Shown: in pieces, positions 17,048 through 25,804 of the stretch
Layout: each line of letters opens with the position of its first letter
Position numbering within the stretch: position 1 is the stretch's first letter
Source: Bacteroidota bacterium
GTDB lineage: Bacteria; Bacteroidota; Bacteroidia; B-17B0; Aurantibacillaceae
DNA length: 27,487 bases
Assembly (NCBI GenBank): GCA_025359355.1
Contig: JANYGR010000488.1
Span: 1-27,487, forward strand
Direction of reading: 5' to 3'
The notes under the pieces: generated by a model
Database searches by the model: none
What the model was told of the DNA's origin: nothing
Seen by the model: only the letters and a program-made list of their open reading frames with translations
Made by a program: the position numbers and the translations under genes

Positions 17048-17178
17048 GGTTTTAAAGAATCCTATTATTAATTGTCACGTCAAGTAGACATACTAGCTCT
17101 TTGTATGTCCTATCTAGAAGAGTTGCAAAAGCAGTCACTCCGTAAAGGTTATTTATTTGATCTAAGAGAAACAAAACT

Positions 17179-18132
17179 CTAACTAGCAGCTCTTCTTAAA
17201 CGGTCGTTAATAGCCAATCCAAGACTTTCTTCAGGTAATAATTCACATAAAATAATGTCAACACTTGACGCATCCAATTCTCTTAAAAACGAAAACAAGT
17301 TAATAGCTGCTTCTTGATAGTTTTTAGAAGGTGAAAGATTTTTAATAATCATATTGGATTTAGAAATATGACCGTCACCAAAAGTGATGATGCCTAGTTT
17401 TTTATCGGCATACTGATATTGTAATTCGTTGATATTGCCAATAAAAATAGGTTTTTTGGGTGCATAATGGCTTTTTAACTGACCAGGAGCTTTGGGGTTA
17501 CTCGATTGATTTAACTGAACAGATACAGTTCCTACAATTTTTTCAATGGCTTCGATAGCCAAGCCGCCCAAACGGTAAATGATAATCTCGCCTTGTTCTT
17601 CGCCAACAATCGTTGATTCCAGTCCCACTTGACAAGAACCTCCATCTAATATATAGTCTATTTTGGAGCCTAATTGATCGTTTACGTGCTTGGCGTTTGT
17701 GGGGCTTATGTATCCAAAAGGATTGGCACTAGGCGCTGCTAAAGGAAACGACAATTGTTTTAGTAATTCAAGTGTTAAAGAATGTTTGGGTATTCTAACT
17801 CCAACTCTGTCTAAACCAGAAGTTACTAAATCGGGAATATTATTTTTTTTGGGAAGTAATAAGGTTAAGGGGCCTGGCCAAAAGGTTTGTGCTAATTTCA
17901 ATAAATTAGGATGTATTTCTTCTACAAATTCATTTACTTTTTCTAAACTATGAGTATGTACAATTAAAGGATCAAACGTAGGCCGGTTTTTGGCTTCAAA
18001 AATGCGAGCCACTGCCGTAATATCAAAAGCATTGGCGGCTAAACCATACACAGTTTCGGTTGGTATTGCTACCAATTGGCCATTTTCGAGTATTTGTTTG
18101 GCTTGAGATATGTCCGTTCCTATGGTTGCCAC
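17179..18132 (-). CDS. L-threonylcarbamoyladenylate synthase (Sua5/TsaC type)
   Basis: 317 aa. Makes threonylcarbamoyl-AMP from threonine, bicarbonate and ATP, the first step of t6A formation at tRNA position 37. The YrdC-type domain (1-~205) shows AIPTETVYGLAANAF, KNRPTFDPLIVH, FWPGPLTLLL and PLAAPSANPFGYISPT. The C-terminal Sua5 domain follows the linker APGQLKSHYAPKKP, so this is the long Sua5 form and not the short TsaC. The start codon is GTG (18132-18130); MATIGTDISQAKQIL fits the family N-terminus. The promoter -7 element TATATTTG ends only 4 bp before this GTG, which suggests a leaderless or nearly leaderless mRNA. It is divergent from the TPR gene at 18202. Confidence 0.93.
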   Translation of the reverse strand: MATIGTDISQAKQILENGQLVAIPTETVYGLAANAFDITAVARIFEAKNRPTFDPLIVHTHSLEKVNEFVEEIHPNLLKLAQTFWPGPLTLLLPKKNNIPDLVTSGLDRVGVRIPKHSLTLELLKQLSFPLAAPSANPFGYISPTNAKHVNDQLGSKIDYILDGGSCQVGLESTIVGEEQGEIIIYRLGGLAIEAIEKIVGTVSVQLNQSSNPKAPGQLKSHYAPKKPIFIGNINELQYQYADKKLGIITFGDGHISKSNMIIKNLSPSKNYQEAAINLFSFLRELDASSVDIILCELLPEESLGLAINDRLRRAAS

Positions 18133-18136
18133 AACG

Positions 18137-18177
18137 CAAATATAATTTTTAAAACCAAATAATTTTATTTATCTTCG
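18137..18177. promoter_or_regulatory. Divergent promoter region: Sua5 gene (-) and TPR gene (+)
   Basis: On the minus strand TATATTTG (18144-18137) is a perfect TAnnTTTG element 4 bp before the Sua5 GTG. On the plus strand TATCTTCG (18170-18177) is one base from the consensus and lies 24 bp before the ATG at 18202. No good -33 TTG was found at the expected distance for either, so the minus-strand call is moderate and the plus-strand call weak. Confidence 0.5.
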
Positions 18178-18201
18178 CAACTCAAAATTTTAAAATACAT
18201 T

Positions 18202-18960
18202 ATGGCTGAAGATTTAGTACAAAACGAACAAGAGGAAATTGTTGAAATAATTAAGGAAAAATCACCGAAGAAATCATCTTCTAATAAATTAGATTTTGGT
18301 GGAATGGAAGTGTTTTATGAGAATAACAAAAAAGCTATAACTTATGGTGGTGGCGCTCTTTTAGCTGTTGTTGCTATTTTTGCTTTTTTTAAATTTTACT
18401 GGTTACCTGGTCAAGAAACTGAAGCAAATACGGAAGCATTTTTTGCTCAAACATATTTCGAAAAAGACAGCTTTAACATCGCTCTTATTGGCGGTTTAAG
18501 TGTTGCTACAACGGAAGGACCTAAAACAATGATGGGTTTTAAAGACATCGCTGATTCTTATGGAATGACTAAAACTGGAAATTTAGCTAATTATTACTCA
18601 GGTATTTGTTTGTTACGTACTGGTAAATTTGCCGAAGCCATTGAGTATTTAGAAAAATATAAAGGAAAAGACGAAATGGTTGCTCCAGTTGCAATTGGTG
18701 CTATTGGCGATGCAAACATGGAATTAAATAATGTAGATGAAGCGATTAAATTTTATTTAAAAGCAGCAGAAAAATCTAATAATAATTTTACTACGCCAAT
18801 TTATTTAAAGAAAGCAGCATTAGGCTATGAGTTAAAAGCGAACTACACAGAGGCTTTAGCAGCTTATGAGCGTTTGAAAAGTGAATTTGCAATGAGTACA
18901 GAAGCAAGAGAAGTTGATAAATATATTGCTCGTGTAAAAACATTAGGAAACATTCAATAA
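18202..18960 (+). CDS. Membrane-anchored TPR protein (YfgM-like organisation)
   Basis: 252 aa. A cytoplasmic charged N-terminus (~1-47, with EEIVEIIKEKSPKKSSS) is followed by one transmembrane helix (~50-67, GGGALLAVVAIFAFFKFYW) and a periplasmic domain with TPR pairs: NLANYYSGICLLRTGKFAEAIEYLEKY, VAPVAIGAIGDANMELNNVDEAIKFYLKAAEKS and ALGYELKANYTEALAAYERLKSEF. The layout (short cytosolic part, single helix, TPR) matches YfgM-type ancillary proteins, but orthology is not shown. It is followed by a strong terminator and then ribH. Confidence 0.75.
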   Translation: MAEDLVQNEQEEIVEIIKEKSPKKSSSNKLDFGGMEVFYENNKKAITYGGGALLAVVAIFAFFKFYWLPGQETEANTEAFFAQTYFEKDSFNIALIGGLSVATTEGPKTMMGFKDIADSYGMTKTGNLANYYSGICLLRTGKFAEAIEYLEKYKGKDEMVAPVAIGAIGDANMELNNVDEAIKFYLKAAEKSNNNFTTPIYLKKAALGYELKANYTEALAAYERLKSEFAMSTEAREVDKYIARVKTLGNIQ

Positions 18961-18980
18961 GTTGAATGATAACGAAAATT

Positions 18981-19008
18981 AAAAGGTGATATTTTATCAC
19001 CTTTTTTT
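18981..19008 (+). terminator. Rho-independent terminator after the TPR gene
   Basis: An 11-bp perfect stem, AAAAGGTGATA (18981-18991) with TATCACCTTTT (18995-19005), encloses a 3-nt loop TTT and is continued by TTT to 19008, giving a run of seven T. It starts 20 bp after the stop codon at 18960 and should separate the TPR gene from ribH. Confidence 0.88.
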
Positions 19009-19067
19009 GTTTCATGAATTTAAAGTTTCAGCGTAATAATTACCAATAAAAAACTAACATAACGATT

Positions 19068-19583
19068 ATGGCAAGCGAACAAAAAAATCTATCAACCTTT
19101 GAAGGAAGCGCTATTGCTGATGCTTCGGCAATGAAATTTGGCATCGTGTGGGCCGAATGGAATCATACTATTACTCATGCATTAATGCAAGGTGCTACAG
19201 ATACGTTATTGAAACACGGTGCAAAGCCTGAAAATATCATTTCTAAAACTGTACCTGGCGCATTCGAGTTAACCTTAGGTGCTCAGTATATGGCAGAGTA
19301 TGAAAATGTAGATGCTGTTATTTGTATTGGTTGTGTGATACAAGGAGATACGAAGCATTTCGATTTTATTTGTGATGCTGTGGCAAAAGGAATTACTAAT
19401 TTAAATATCAAACATAATAAGCCTTTTATATTTGGTGTATTAACGGTTAATACTCAAGAGCAAGCGGAAGACCGTACAGGTGGAAAGCATGGTAACAAAG
19501 GCGATGAAGCTGCTGTAACAGCCATTAAAATGTTGGATTTAAAAAATAGTTTTGAATCACACAAAGGTAAAATAGGATACTAA
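19068..19583 (+). CDS. ribH: 6,7-dimethyl-8-ribityllumazine synthase
   Basis: 171 aa. Condenses 5-amino-6-ribitylamino-uracil with dihydroxybutanone phosphate to the riboflavin precursor lumazine; assembles as a pentamer or 60-mer shell in this family. Visible motifs: FGIVWAEWN near the N-terminus, TVPGAFEL (61-68), GCVIQGDTKHFD with His97 in the catalytic position, FGVLTVNTQEQAEDR, and the C-terminal stretch GGKHGNKGDEAAVTAIKM. The gene stands alone as a riboflavin gene in this window. No FMN riboswitch was recognised in the 107 bp upstream, which instead carries the terminator of the preceding gene. Confidence 0.96.
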   Translation: MASEQKNLSTFEGSAIADASAMKFGIVWAEWNHTITHALMQGATDTLLKHGAKPENIISKTVPGAFELTLGAQYMAEYENVDAVICIGCVIQGDTKHFDFICDAVAKGITNLNIKHNKPFIFGVLTVNTQEQAEDRTGGKHGNKGDEAAVTAIKMLDLKNSFESHKGKIGY

Positions 19584-19675
19584 CGTTTTATTATTAAGCA
19601 GCTGATAAAAATAATTTAGTATATAAAAAGAATAATTTTTTGAGCGCCCTTATCTAATAATTAATCTTAATTAAT

Positions 19676-20317
19676 CTAACATTCAAAAGACTCTATCAAA
19701 CTATTTTCGTATAAAAAATTTACTAAGTTATCGTGCTTATCTTTTGAACCTTGTATACTGTAGGTTAATATCATTTCGCTTGATAATTTAGCATGGCTTG
19801 TACATTGTGCTCTTAGTTTACAATCTGAAATTATTTTATCTAATTCTATTATTTTACTGGCATTATGGCCTAATAGGCTAATCTTATATGTTTTTTCGGA
19901 ATTGGTTGTATCAATGATGTTTTGAACCCAGGTAAAGCTTAATAATACAATCATAACAATCGCTAACGATAAAAAAGCAAACTCGTATTGCCCTAAACCA
20001 ATACTCATCCCAATCGCCGCTGAAATCCAAATGGTAGCCGCAGTTGTAATTCCTTTCACGCTACTACCATCTCTAAAAATTGCACCTGCACCCAAAAAAC
20101 CAACACCAGTAATAATGTTAGCGGCAATTCTTGCAGGATCTTTTTCGCCACCCATAATGATAGAGAGGATGGTAAATAAACACGAGCCTAAAGTAATTAA
20201 TATAACAGTTCTAAAACCTACCGCTTTAGATTTGTATTCGCGCTCAGCGCCAATAATAGCGCCTACTAACAACGCAATTAATAATTTGAATAGATCGCTA
20301 TTTATAGTGTCTGACAT
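19676..20317 (-). CDS. MgtC/SapB family membrane protein
   Basis: 213 aa. Inner-membrane protein of the MgtC family, linked in other bacteria to growth at low Mg2+ and, in pathogens, to control of the F1F0 ATPase; not itself a proven Mg2+ transporter. Family motifs: LLVGAIIGAEREYKSKAVGFRT near the start, DPARIAANIITGVGFLGAGAIF in the middle, GLTTA-like GITTAATIWISAAIGM, then a last hydrophobic segment to ~130. Residues ~140-213 form a soluble tail (ISLLGHNASKIIELDKIIS...) compatible with the ACT-like domain of longer members. It converges on ribH with a 92-bp spacer in which no terminator was recognised. Confidence 0.88.
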   Translation of the reverse strand: MSDTINSDLFKLLIALLVGAIIGAEREYKSKAVGFRTVILITLGSCLFTILSIIMGGEKDPARIAANIITGVGFLGAGAIFRDGSSVKGITTAATIWISAAIGMSIGLGQYEFAFLSLAIVMIVLLSFTWVQNIIDTTNSEKTYKISLLGHNASKIIELDKIISDCKLRAQCTSHAKLSSEMILTYSIQGSKDKHDNLVNFLYENSLIESFEC

Positions 20318-20551
20318 TTTGTTTGTGATTTTTTAGAGAATAAATGTAATAAAAATACATGGGTGTTATCTATAAAAATAAGCGTTAATTGTATGATTGG
20401 AAACATAAATCTGTTTAGTTAATTATTTATCCTTAAGGTTTGTATTTAAAATAAAAAGTTTAGTTATGCTGTAAATTTATTTGTTACTAATTAAATGCTG
20501 TGCATTATATATTTCAGTTGACAGATAAATTGATAACATTAAATAAATTAA

Positions 20552-21193
20552 ATGATGATGAAATCAAAAATATTATTTCTCTTGTTTGTTGCTCTTCTTT
20601 GCATCCAAGGCTCTCTTAGAGGACAAGATACAATTCCAAAATATAAATCACATGCAGGTTGGGTTTCGTTAGGTGGTCGTAGCACCCTTAGCTTATTTGA
20701 TTCGGATGGTAAAGGAATAGGGACAGGCGGACAATTCCGTGTACAACTTAGTAACCGTGTCAATACCGACTGGTTTGCGGATTATATATCAATTAATGTA
20801 AACGATAAGGTAAGAAGCGAATACATACACATAGGTTGGTCGGTATTGTATTACGTATTTAATAATCGCCAACATCCAAAAATTGTTCAGCCTTATATTG
20901 TTGCAGGGCATTGTTTTGATTATAATAAAAAAACAGTATTACTCCAACCTGGTATTAATAAAGATCGATGGGGATCAGCTGTTCAAGCGGGTATAGGTTC
21001 GCATTTTAATTTAACTGAAAGATTTGATATATCGCTTACGTGTCAATATATGATACATTTAACTAATGAGTTGGAAGTGGAAGACGATGGTACGACTGTG
21101 GATATTGTTGAACATAAAAATTCGTCTTTGGAAGGTCACCTTTTAACAACAGTGAGTTTAAACTATAAAATAGCTAAATTATGGAAAAAGTAA
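20552..21193 (+). CDS. Outer-membrane beta-barrel-type protein, first of a coupled pair
   Basis: 213 aa. Signal peptide ends near LRGQD (~residue 25); the true start may be any of the three Met codons at 20552-20560. The mature part alternates polar and hydrophobic residues in beta-strand style (WVSLGGRSTLSLF, GGQFRVQLSNRVNTDWFADYI, HIGWSVLYYVF, VQPYIVAGHCFDYN, GSAVQAGIGSHFNLTERFDISLTCQYMIHL) and ends with a strand LTTVSLNYKIAKLW. This matches small 8-strand OMP-like barrels. Its end overlaps the start of the next gene by 13 bp. Function unknown. The 234 bp upstream contain only AT-rich sequence; TATATTTC near 20507-20514 is a weak -7 candidate. Confidence 0.7.
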   Translation: MMMKSKILFLLFVALLCIQGSLRGQDTIPKYKSHAGWVSLGGRSTLSLFDSDGKGIGTGGQFRVQLSNRVNTDWFADYISINVNDKVRSEYIHIGWSVLYYVFNNRQHPKIVQPYIVAGHCFDYNKKTVLLQPGINKDRWGSAVQAGIGSHFNLTERFDISLTCQYMIHLTNELEVEDDGTTVDIVEHKNSSLEGHLLTTVSLNYKIAKLWKK

Positions 21194-21762
21194 AAGCAAC
21201 TCGTTTTACCCTTATAGTATTGTTATTCGTACAAGTTAGGGTACATGCTCAACAGGCTGATATTATTCGCCCAGGTTTAATAAGAGCACAATTAACTATT
21301 AGTCCTTCCTATATGTTTGGAGATAAACATACTTACTTTTATTTACATGGAAATTTAGAAGGATTTCTAAATAAAAAAATATCAGTAGTAGGCGAGACCT
21401 ATTATTATTTAGGAGATCAAACGTCTAATAACAGTAAGTATGAATATAATCATTCGGTTTTCTTTGGGTTATCTCGACATTTCACTAAAAAAAATAATGA
21501 TTTATATATAGGATTGCAACCTGGCATTTCTCTTACTAAATTAAATGCCAATGAAAATAATCTAACATCTACTTCGGTAGGCGTCAACCCTTTATTTTCG
21601 ACAGTAGTTGGTTACAATTTTTTTGTGAATAGAGTGTTTCATTTTTTTGTTCAAACTCGCTTTATAACAGGAGAGCATAATTATGATATCCATCAATCTC
21701 TTACCGAATTAAGGTTTTCAGCAGGCTTAGGATTTAATTTGAATATGTTAAAAGCAAAATAG
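21181..21762 (+). CDS. Outer-membrane beta-barrel-type protein, second of a coupled pair
   Basis: 193 aa. The ATG lies within the preceding gene, overlapping it by 13 bp in another frame. Signal peptide after MEKVKATRF ends near VHAQQ (~residue 25). The mature part is beta-rich (RAQLTISPSYMFG, YFYLHGNLEGFL, ISVVGETYYYLG, HSVFFGLSRHF, LYIGLQPGIS, LFSTVVGYNFFVNRVFHFFVQTRFITG) and ends with LRFSAGLGFNLNML, a plausible final barrel strand. It is distinct in sequence from its partner, so the pair does not look like a recent duplication. The overlap implies co-translation and a possible shared function, unknown. Confidence 0.7.
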   Translation: MEKVKATRFTLIVLLFVQVRVHAQQADIIRPGLIRAQLTISPSYMFGDKHTYFYLHGNLEGFLNKKISVVGETYYYLGDQTSNNSKYEYNHSVFFGLSRHFTKKNNDLYIGLQPGISLTKLNANENNLTSTSVGVNPLFSTVVGYNFFVNRVFHFFVQTRFITGEHNYDIHQSLTELRFSAGLGFNLNMLKAK

Positions 21763-22034
21763 CGAATTACAATTATTCATTTTTTTTTGCTTGTTAATAA
21801 TTAATAATATCATGTTTTCTTATATAAAATTGTATAATTGAAAATTACGGGCTTTGGTTTCTGTTATAAATTTGAATAAAGCATTGGATAATCCTTTTGA
21901 ACAAAGGAAGAAAAATTGATAAGAGTTTTGATAATCTGAAGAAAATGCCTTATCTATCAAGTAAAGTAACTCTCTTTGTTTTCACACAAATAAAATAGAA
22001 TATTTAGTATATTTATATCACTAATTATTCTTTT

Positions 22035-25000
22035 ATGACTTTCTTATCTTCATTATCTAAACTGCTACTAAAAACATCTGTTATATTAGTGGTCTTCTTT
22101 TTAAGTTTCACTGCTAAGGCTCAACAAAAATATACTAGTTTATTATGGGAAATCACAGGAAATAATCTTTCCAAACCATCCTATTTATATGGCACCATGC
22201 ATGTAAGTAATAAATTGGCATATCATTTATCAGATTCTTTTTTTGTAGCTCTAACTAGTGTAAACGTAGTAGGGTTAGAGTCTAATCCTGATCAATGGTT
22301 AGGTAATATGAAAAAATTAGGATTGCTTGAAATTCCCAATTATGGAGGAGCTAATACTAATTTTTATAAAGATGCCTTTAAGCTTGCAGTTCCTAATAAT
22401 AAGCAGTTCACTGGTATTTTGGCCTATAATCCTGATTTGATTAATGGGCTGTTGTATCGTAATAATAATTACAATCAAGACCATGAAGAATCAACATACA
22501 TTGATTTGTTTATTTACAAAGCAGGCTCTAAGCTTAATAAAAATATAGTTAGCCTCGAAGATTTTAAAACATCTATGGTAATGGCTACTAAAGCTGATAC
22601 CCGCGATCCTAGCGAAGAATACGATGCCAGTAAAAAAAATGTTGATTTCTCAAAAGTACAAGCTCAAATTAATGATGCCTATCGAAACGGAAATTTAGAT
22701 GCCTTAGATAGTTTGACTAAGTTGATAAATCCAAGTAAAAATTATCAAAAATATTTATTGGATGATCGCAACATTATTTTAGCACATAGTATTGATTCTA
22801 TTTGTAAAATCAATACCATATTTGCAGGTATTGGAGCTGCGCATTTGGCTGGCGATAAAGGTGTGATAGAGCTTCTTCGTAAGATGGGATATAAATTACG
22901 TCCCATTACTAACATGGCTACTAAAAAGGGCATGAAACAAAAAGAAAACATTGAGTCTATTGTAAAAAAACTGCCGTTTAGTAAACATTATTCTAAAGAT
23001 TCTTTATTTACATATGATTTATTTGAAGAACCGGTAGAACTCGCCAATATCGAAGGCTTTTCGTTTGCCTTAGCTACCGATATGGCTAATGGATCGTATT
23101 ACACGATTTCTCGTCAAATAACGTATGCACCCTTATATAATTATAAGGTAACAAATATGCAGGCTAAAATTGATAGCTTGTTGTATGAAAGCATTCCAGG
23201 TAAAATTATTTCTAAAAAAGAATTAGTGAGCAATACAGGCGTTAAAGGCTTTGATATTACTAACCAAACTAAGCAAGGCGATTTGCAACGTTATCATATT
23301 TATATTTTAGAAAATGAGTTAATTGTTTTTAAAATGGCAGGAAAAGGAAACTATATGAACGAACCTGAAGCAATTCGTTTTTTTAATTCCATTAAATTTT
23401 TGCCAGAAAAAAAGAGTAGTCAAGTAACGTTTTCGCCTGAAACCAAAGGATTTGAAGTATCTATTCCATCAACGTACAAGTTTATCAATAATAAAAAAAG
23501 TGGTATACAAGGCATGGCTGAAGAACTATATGCATACAAAAGTATTGATAACAGTAGCTTTGGCGTAATGCATTATTTTTACCACGATTATGATTATTTA
23601 GAAGAAGATACTTTTGAATTAAATATGTTATGTAATGGTATTCTTAAAAATTTTAATTACACGTCGAATACAACTCGCACCTTTTCACAGGAACAACAAT
23701 TGCCTTGCCTAAAGTTTTCGGCTGAAAATATAGCGTTGCATAAAATGTTGAATGCAAAACTCTTTATTAAAGGTGTGCATTATTACTTAGTATATGCAAT
23801 CACTGATAAAGAGGTACCGTCGCAAATTATAACTGATTATTTTAATTCATTTAAGCTAACTAATTTCAAACACATTTTTCCAACGCCTGTTGTTACGGAT
23901 CATGAGTTTGCTTTTACGGTTAAAGATGAAGCTGGTAATGACGTTGTAAATGCTGTAACTGCAGACTTAGCAGGGTTTTATAAAGAACTAAAAGCAAAAG
24001 AAGACGATAAAAAATTCAAAACGGATTTTGAATACCAATCGTTTCAAAAAACATATTATTCACCGTCCTCCGCCGAACACATCAATATCAATTACGAAAA
24101 ATTTAATGATTACGATTACCGAAATTCGGATAAATTTTGGGATGACGTAAAAAAACATGTTCAAACCTCAACTTCATTTAATATTAGTAAGTATGATGTG
24201 AAACATCAAGGTAATACTTACACAACCGATGTTGTTTTGAAAGATACAGCTAGTTCTAATATCATCAAACGTAAATACATTTTAAAAGATGGGTTGTTGT
24301 TTTGTCTTTCGGCGATTTGTGATTCTGTTACAGGAACTACTGGTTGGACAGAAGATTTTCTAAATACCTTTAAACACCAAGATACAGTATTTACGAAACC
24401 TATTTTCGAAAATAAAATAGCCACGTTATTAAAAGATTTATCGTCGCCAGATAGCTCCTTGAGATATGCTGCGAAACAATCATTAAGCGCTAACTCATGG
24501 GATAAAGCATATGCAAAAGCTATTTTTGAGTATTATCAATCTCCTGAATTTTTAAAGTTAGATGAAGAGTCACGAGCAATCCTTATAGTGAATGGAGGAA
24601 CATTTGAAGATGAAAAAGTAATTCCTATTTATAAAAATTTATATAACAAATATGCCGATAGCAGCTATATGCAAATTTGTATCATTAAGGGTTTAGGCTT
24701 ACTAAAAACAAAAAACAGTTATAACACGATATATGATTTATTAAAAAATCAAACACCGTTAACAGGCGATGAAACTAATATAGTAGATATATTATCGCCT
24801 TTATACGACTCTTTAGAACTTTGCTCTAATTATTTTCCTGGATTATTTTCTTTATCTACTTATGATGAATATAAAAATCCCGTTCGTCAATTATTTACAG
24901 ATTTAGTAATTCGTAAAATAATACCGGCAATTAAGTATGCCACGCAAGTGCCTGTTTTATTGACGGAGGCCACTAACGAATTTAAACGCTACAGTTCGTC

Positions 25001-25790
25001 GTCTAATAAGAGTAACAAAAATAACTACGATGATGATTATACAAATGCTGCAGCCGAAGCATTAGCTAATATGTTAGAGAACAGTTTGTCAAACGAAACA
25101 TCAGTTACTGGTAAAAAAACGTACCCATCTTACACAACGATGATCGAAAATTATGCAGTTATTTTAGCGCCTTATTATCAAACAAATGTTGGGGTTAAAC
25201 AGTATTTTGACAAATTATTGAAAGTTAAAAACGAACAGATATTATTGAACGTTTGCTTGATTGCTAATGAACATAAAATTGCTGTAAATGATACGCTTTG
25301 GAAATACTTTAGTAATCAACCTAAAACAAAAATTAAATTATATAACGAGTTGCGAAAAATAAATCAGTTACAAAAATTTGAAAAGAAAAATTTATCTCAA
25401 ATCGATTTTTGCAAAACTCTGATAGAAGCGAGTATCACAACAGATGCTTATAACGACAAAGATGAATCCATTAAACAAAAAGCAAAACAGGATAGCGTAT
25501 ATTTTTTAAGAAAAGAAAAGTCGAGTAATAAATACGAAAATGGTTTTATTTATTTTTTCAATAGAGTAGACGCTAAAACGAAAGTAATTAATCTAGCCAT
25601 AGCGTTTGTAAACGAAACAGATGAAACGAAGATCTCTACTAAAATAGATGTGATTGATGACAAAAGAGTAGTGGAAGTAGGAAAAACCATTGAAGAAACC
25701 ATCTCTGCGGTACTTTCCGAATTTCATTACAAATTCAGAAAAAGATATGTGTCAGATACAACTACTCCTAATTATAATTATGGGGAATAA
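22035..25790 (+). CDS. Large exported TraB/GumN-domain fusion protein
   Basis: 1251 aa. A signal peptide is visible (hydrophobic ~14-27, ending AKAQ at 30). Residues ~32-295 form a TraB/GumN-type domain: LWEITGNNLSKPSYLYGTMHV with GTMH at 53-56, GLESNP with Glu82, and FAGIGAAHLAG with His270. This family (GumN, TraB/PrgY, Tiki) is believed to contain metalloprotease-like enzymes; the GxxH and AAH residues are present. Residues ~335-782 hold three divergent repeats of ~150-170 aa, each ending in an aromatic F/Y-x-N-S/T-F/I-K box near 450-456, 602-608 and 775-782. Residues ~785-1000 look HEAT-like (LLKDLSSPDSSLRYAAKQSL, ICIIKGLGLL). The rest is helical and unassigned. Far longer than single-domain GumN proteins (~300 aa). 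The upstream 272 bp are non-coding, with TATATTTA at 22008-22015 as a weak -7. The DUF1287 gene follows after 14 bp. Confidence 0.85.
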   Translation: MTFLSSLSKLLLKTSVILVVFFLSFTAKAQQKYTSLLWEITGNNLSKPSYLYGTMHVSNKLAYHLSDSFFVALTSVNVVGLESNPDQWLGNMKKLGLLEIPNYGGANTNFYKDAFKLAVPNNKQFTGILAYNPDLINGLLYRNNNYNQDHEESTYIDLFIYKAGSKLNKNIVSLEDFKTSMVMATKADTRDPSEEYDASKKNVDFSKVQAQINDAYRNGNLDALDSLTKLINPSKNYQKYLLDDRNIILAHSIDSICKINTIFAGIGAAHLAGDKGVIELLRKMGYKLRPITNMATKKGMKQKENIESIVKKLPFSKHYSKDSLFTYDLFEEPVELANIEGFSFALATDMANGSYYTISRQITYAPLYNYKVTNMQAKIDSLLYESIPGKIISKKELVSNTGVKGFDITNQTKQGDLQRYHIYILENELIVFKMAGKGNYMNEPEAIRFFNSIKFLPEKKSSQVTFSPETKGFEVSIPSTYKFINNKKSGIQGMAEELYAYKSIDNSSFGVMHYFYHDYDYLEEDTFELNMLCNGILKNFNYTSNTTRTFSQEQQLPCLKFSAENIALHKMLNAKLFIKGVHYYLVYAITDKEVPSQIITDYFNSFKLTNFKHIFPTPVVTDHEFAFTVKDEAGNDVVNAVTADLAGFYKELKAKEDDKKFKTDFEYQSFQKTYYSPSSAEHININYEKFNDYDYRNSDKFWDDVKKHVQTSTSFNISKYDVKHQGNTYTTDVVLKDTASSNIIKRKYILKDGLLFCLSAICDSVTGTTGWTEDFLNTFKHQDTVFTKPIFENKIATLLKDLSSPDSSLRYAAKQSLSANSWDKAYAKAIFEYYQSPEFLKLDEESRAILIVNGGTFEDEKVIPIYKNLYNKYADSSYMQICIIKGLGLLKTKNSYNTIYDLLKNQTPLTGDETNIVDILSPLYDSLELCSNYFPGLFSLSTYDEYKNPVRQLFTDLVIRKIIPAIKYATQVPVLLTEATNEFKRYSSSSNKSNKNNYDDDYTNAAAEALANMLENSLSNETSVTGKKTYPSYTTMIENYAVILAPYYQTNVGVKQYFDKLLKVKNEQILLNVCLIANEHKIAVNDTLWKYFSNQPKTKIKLYNELRKINQLQKFEKKNLSQIDFCKTLIEASITTDAYNDKDESIKQKAKQDSVYFLRKEKSSNKYENGFIYFFNRVDAKTKVINLAIAFVNETDETKISTKIDVIDDKRVVEVGKTIEETISAVLSEFHYKFRKRYVSDTTTPNYNYGE

Positions 25791-25804
25791 TTAGGCTGTA
25801 TATC

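Noticed and set aside
17087..17109. Hairpin GACATAC / GTATGTC with a 9-nt loop, considered as a terminator for the def transcript
   Set aside because: The stem is only 7 bp and neither strand has a T-run after it, so a Rho-independent terminator is not supported.
17105..17182. Small open frame of 25 codons starting ATG TCC TAT, between the TPR-like lipoprotein and the Sua5 gene
   Set aside because: It overlaps the end of the minus-strand Sua5 gene, has no promoter or start context, and is too short to judge from composition; treated as chance.
19584..19675. AT-rich convergent spacer after ribH considered as a terminator
   Set aside because: Only short inverted pieces around TTAATC/GATTAA are present, without a stable GC-containing stem.
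21763..22034. 272-bp non-coding gap before the TraB fusion searched for a small gene or riboswitch
   Set aside because: Only very short open frames and AT-rich sequence were seen; nothing beyond a weak TATATTTA promoter-like element at 22008.
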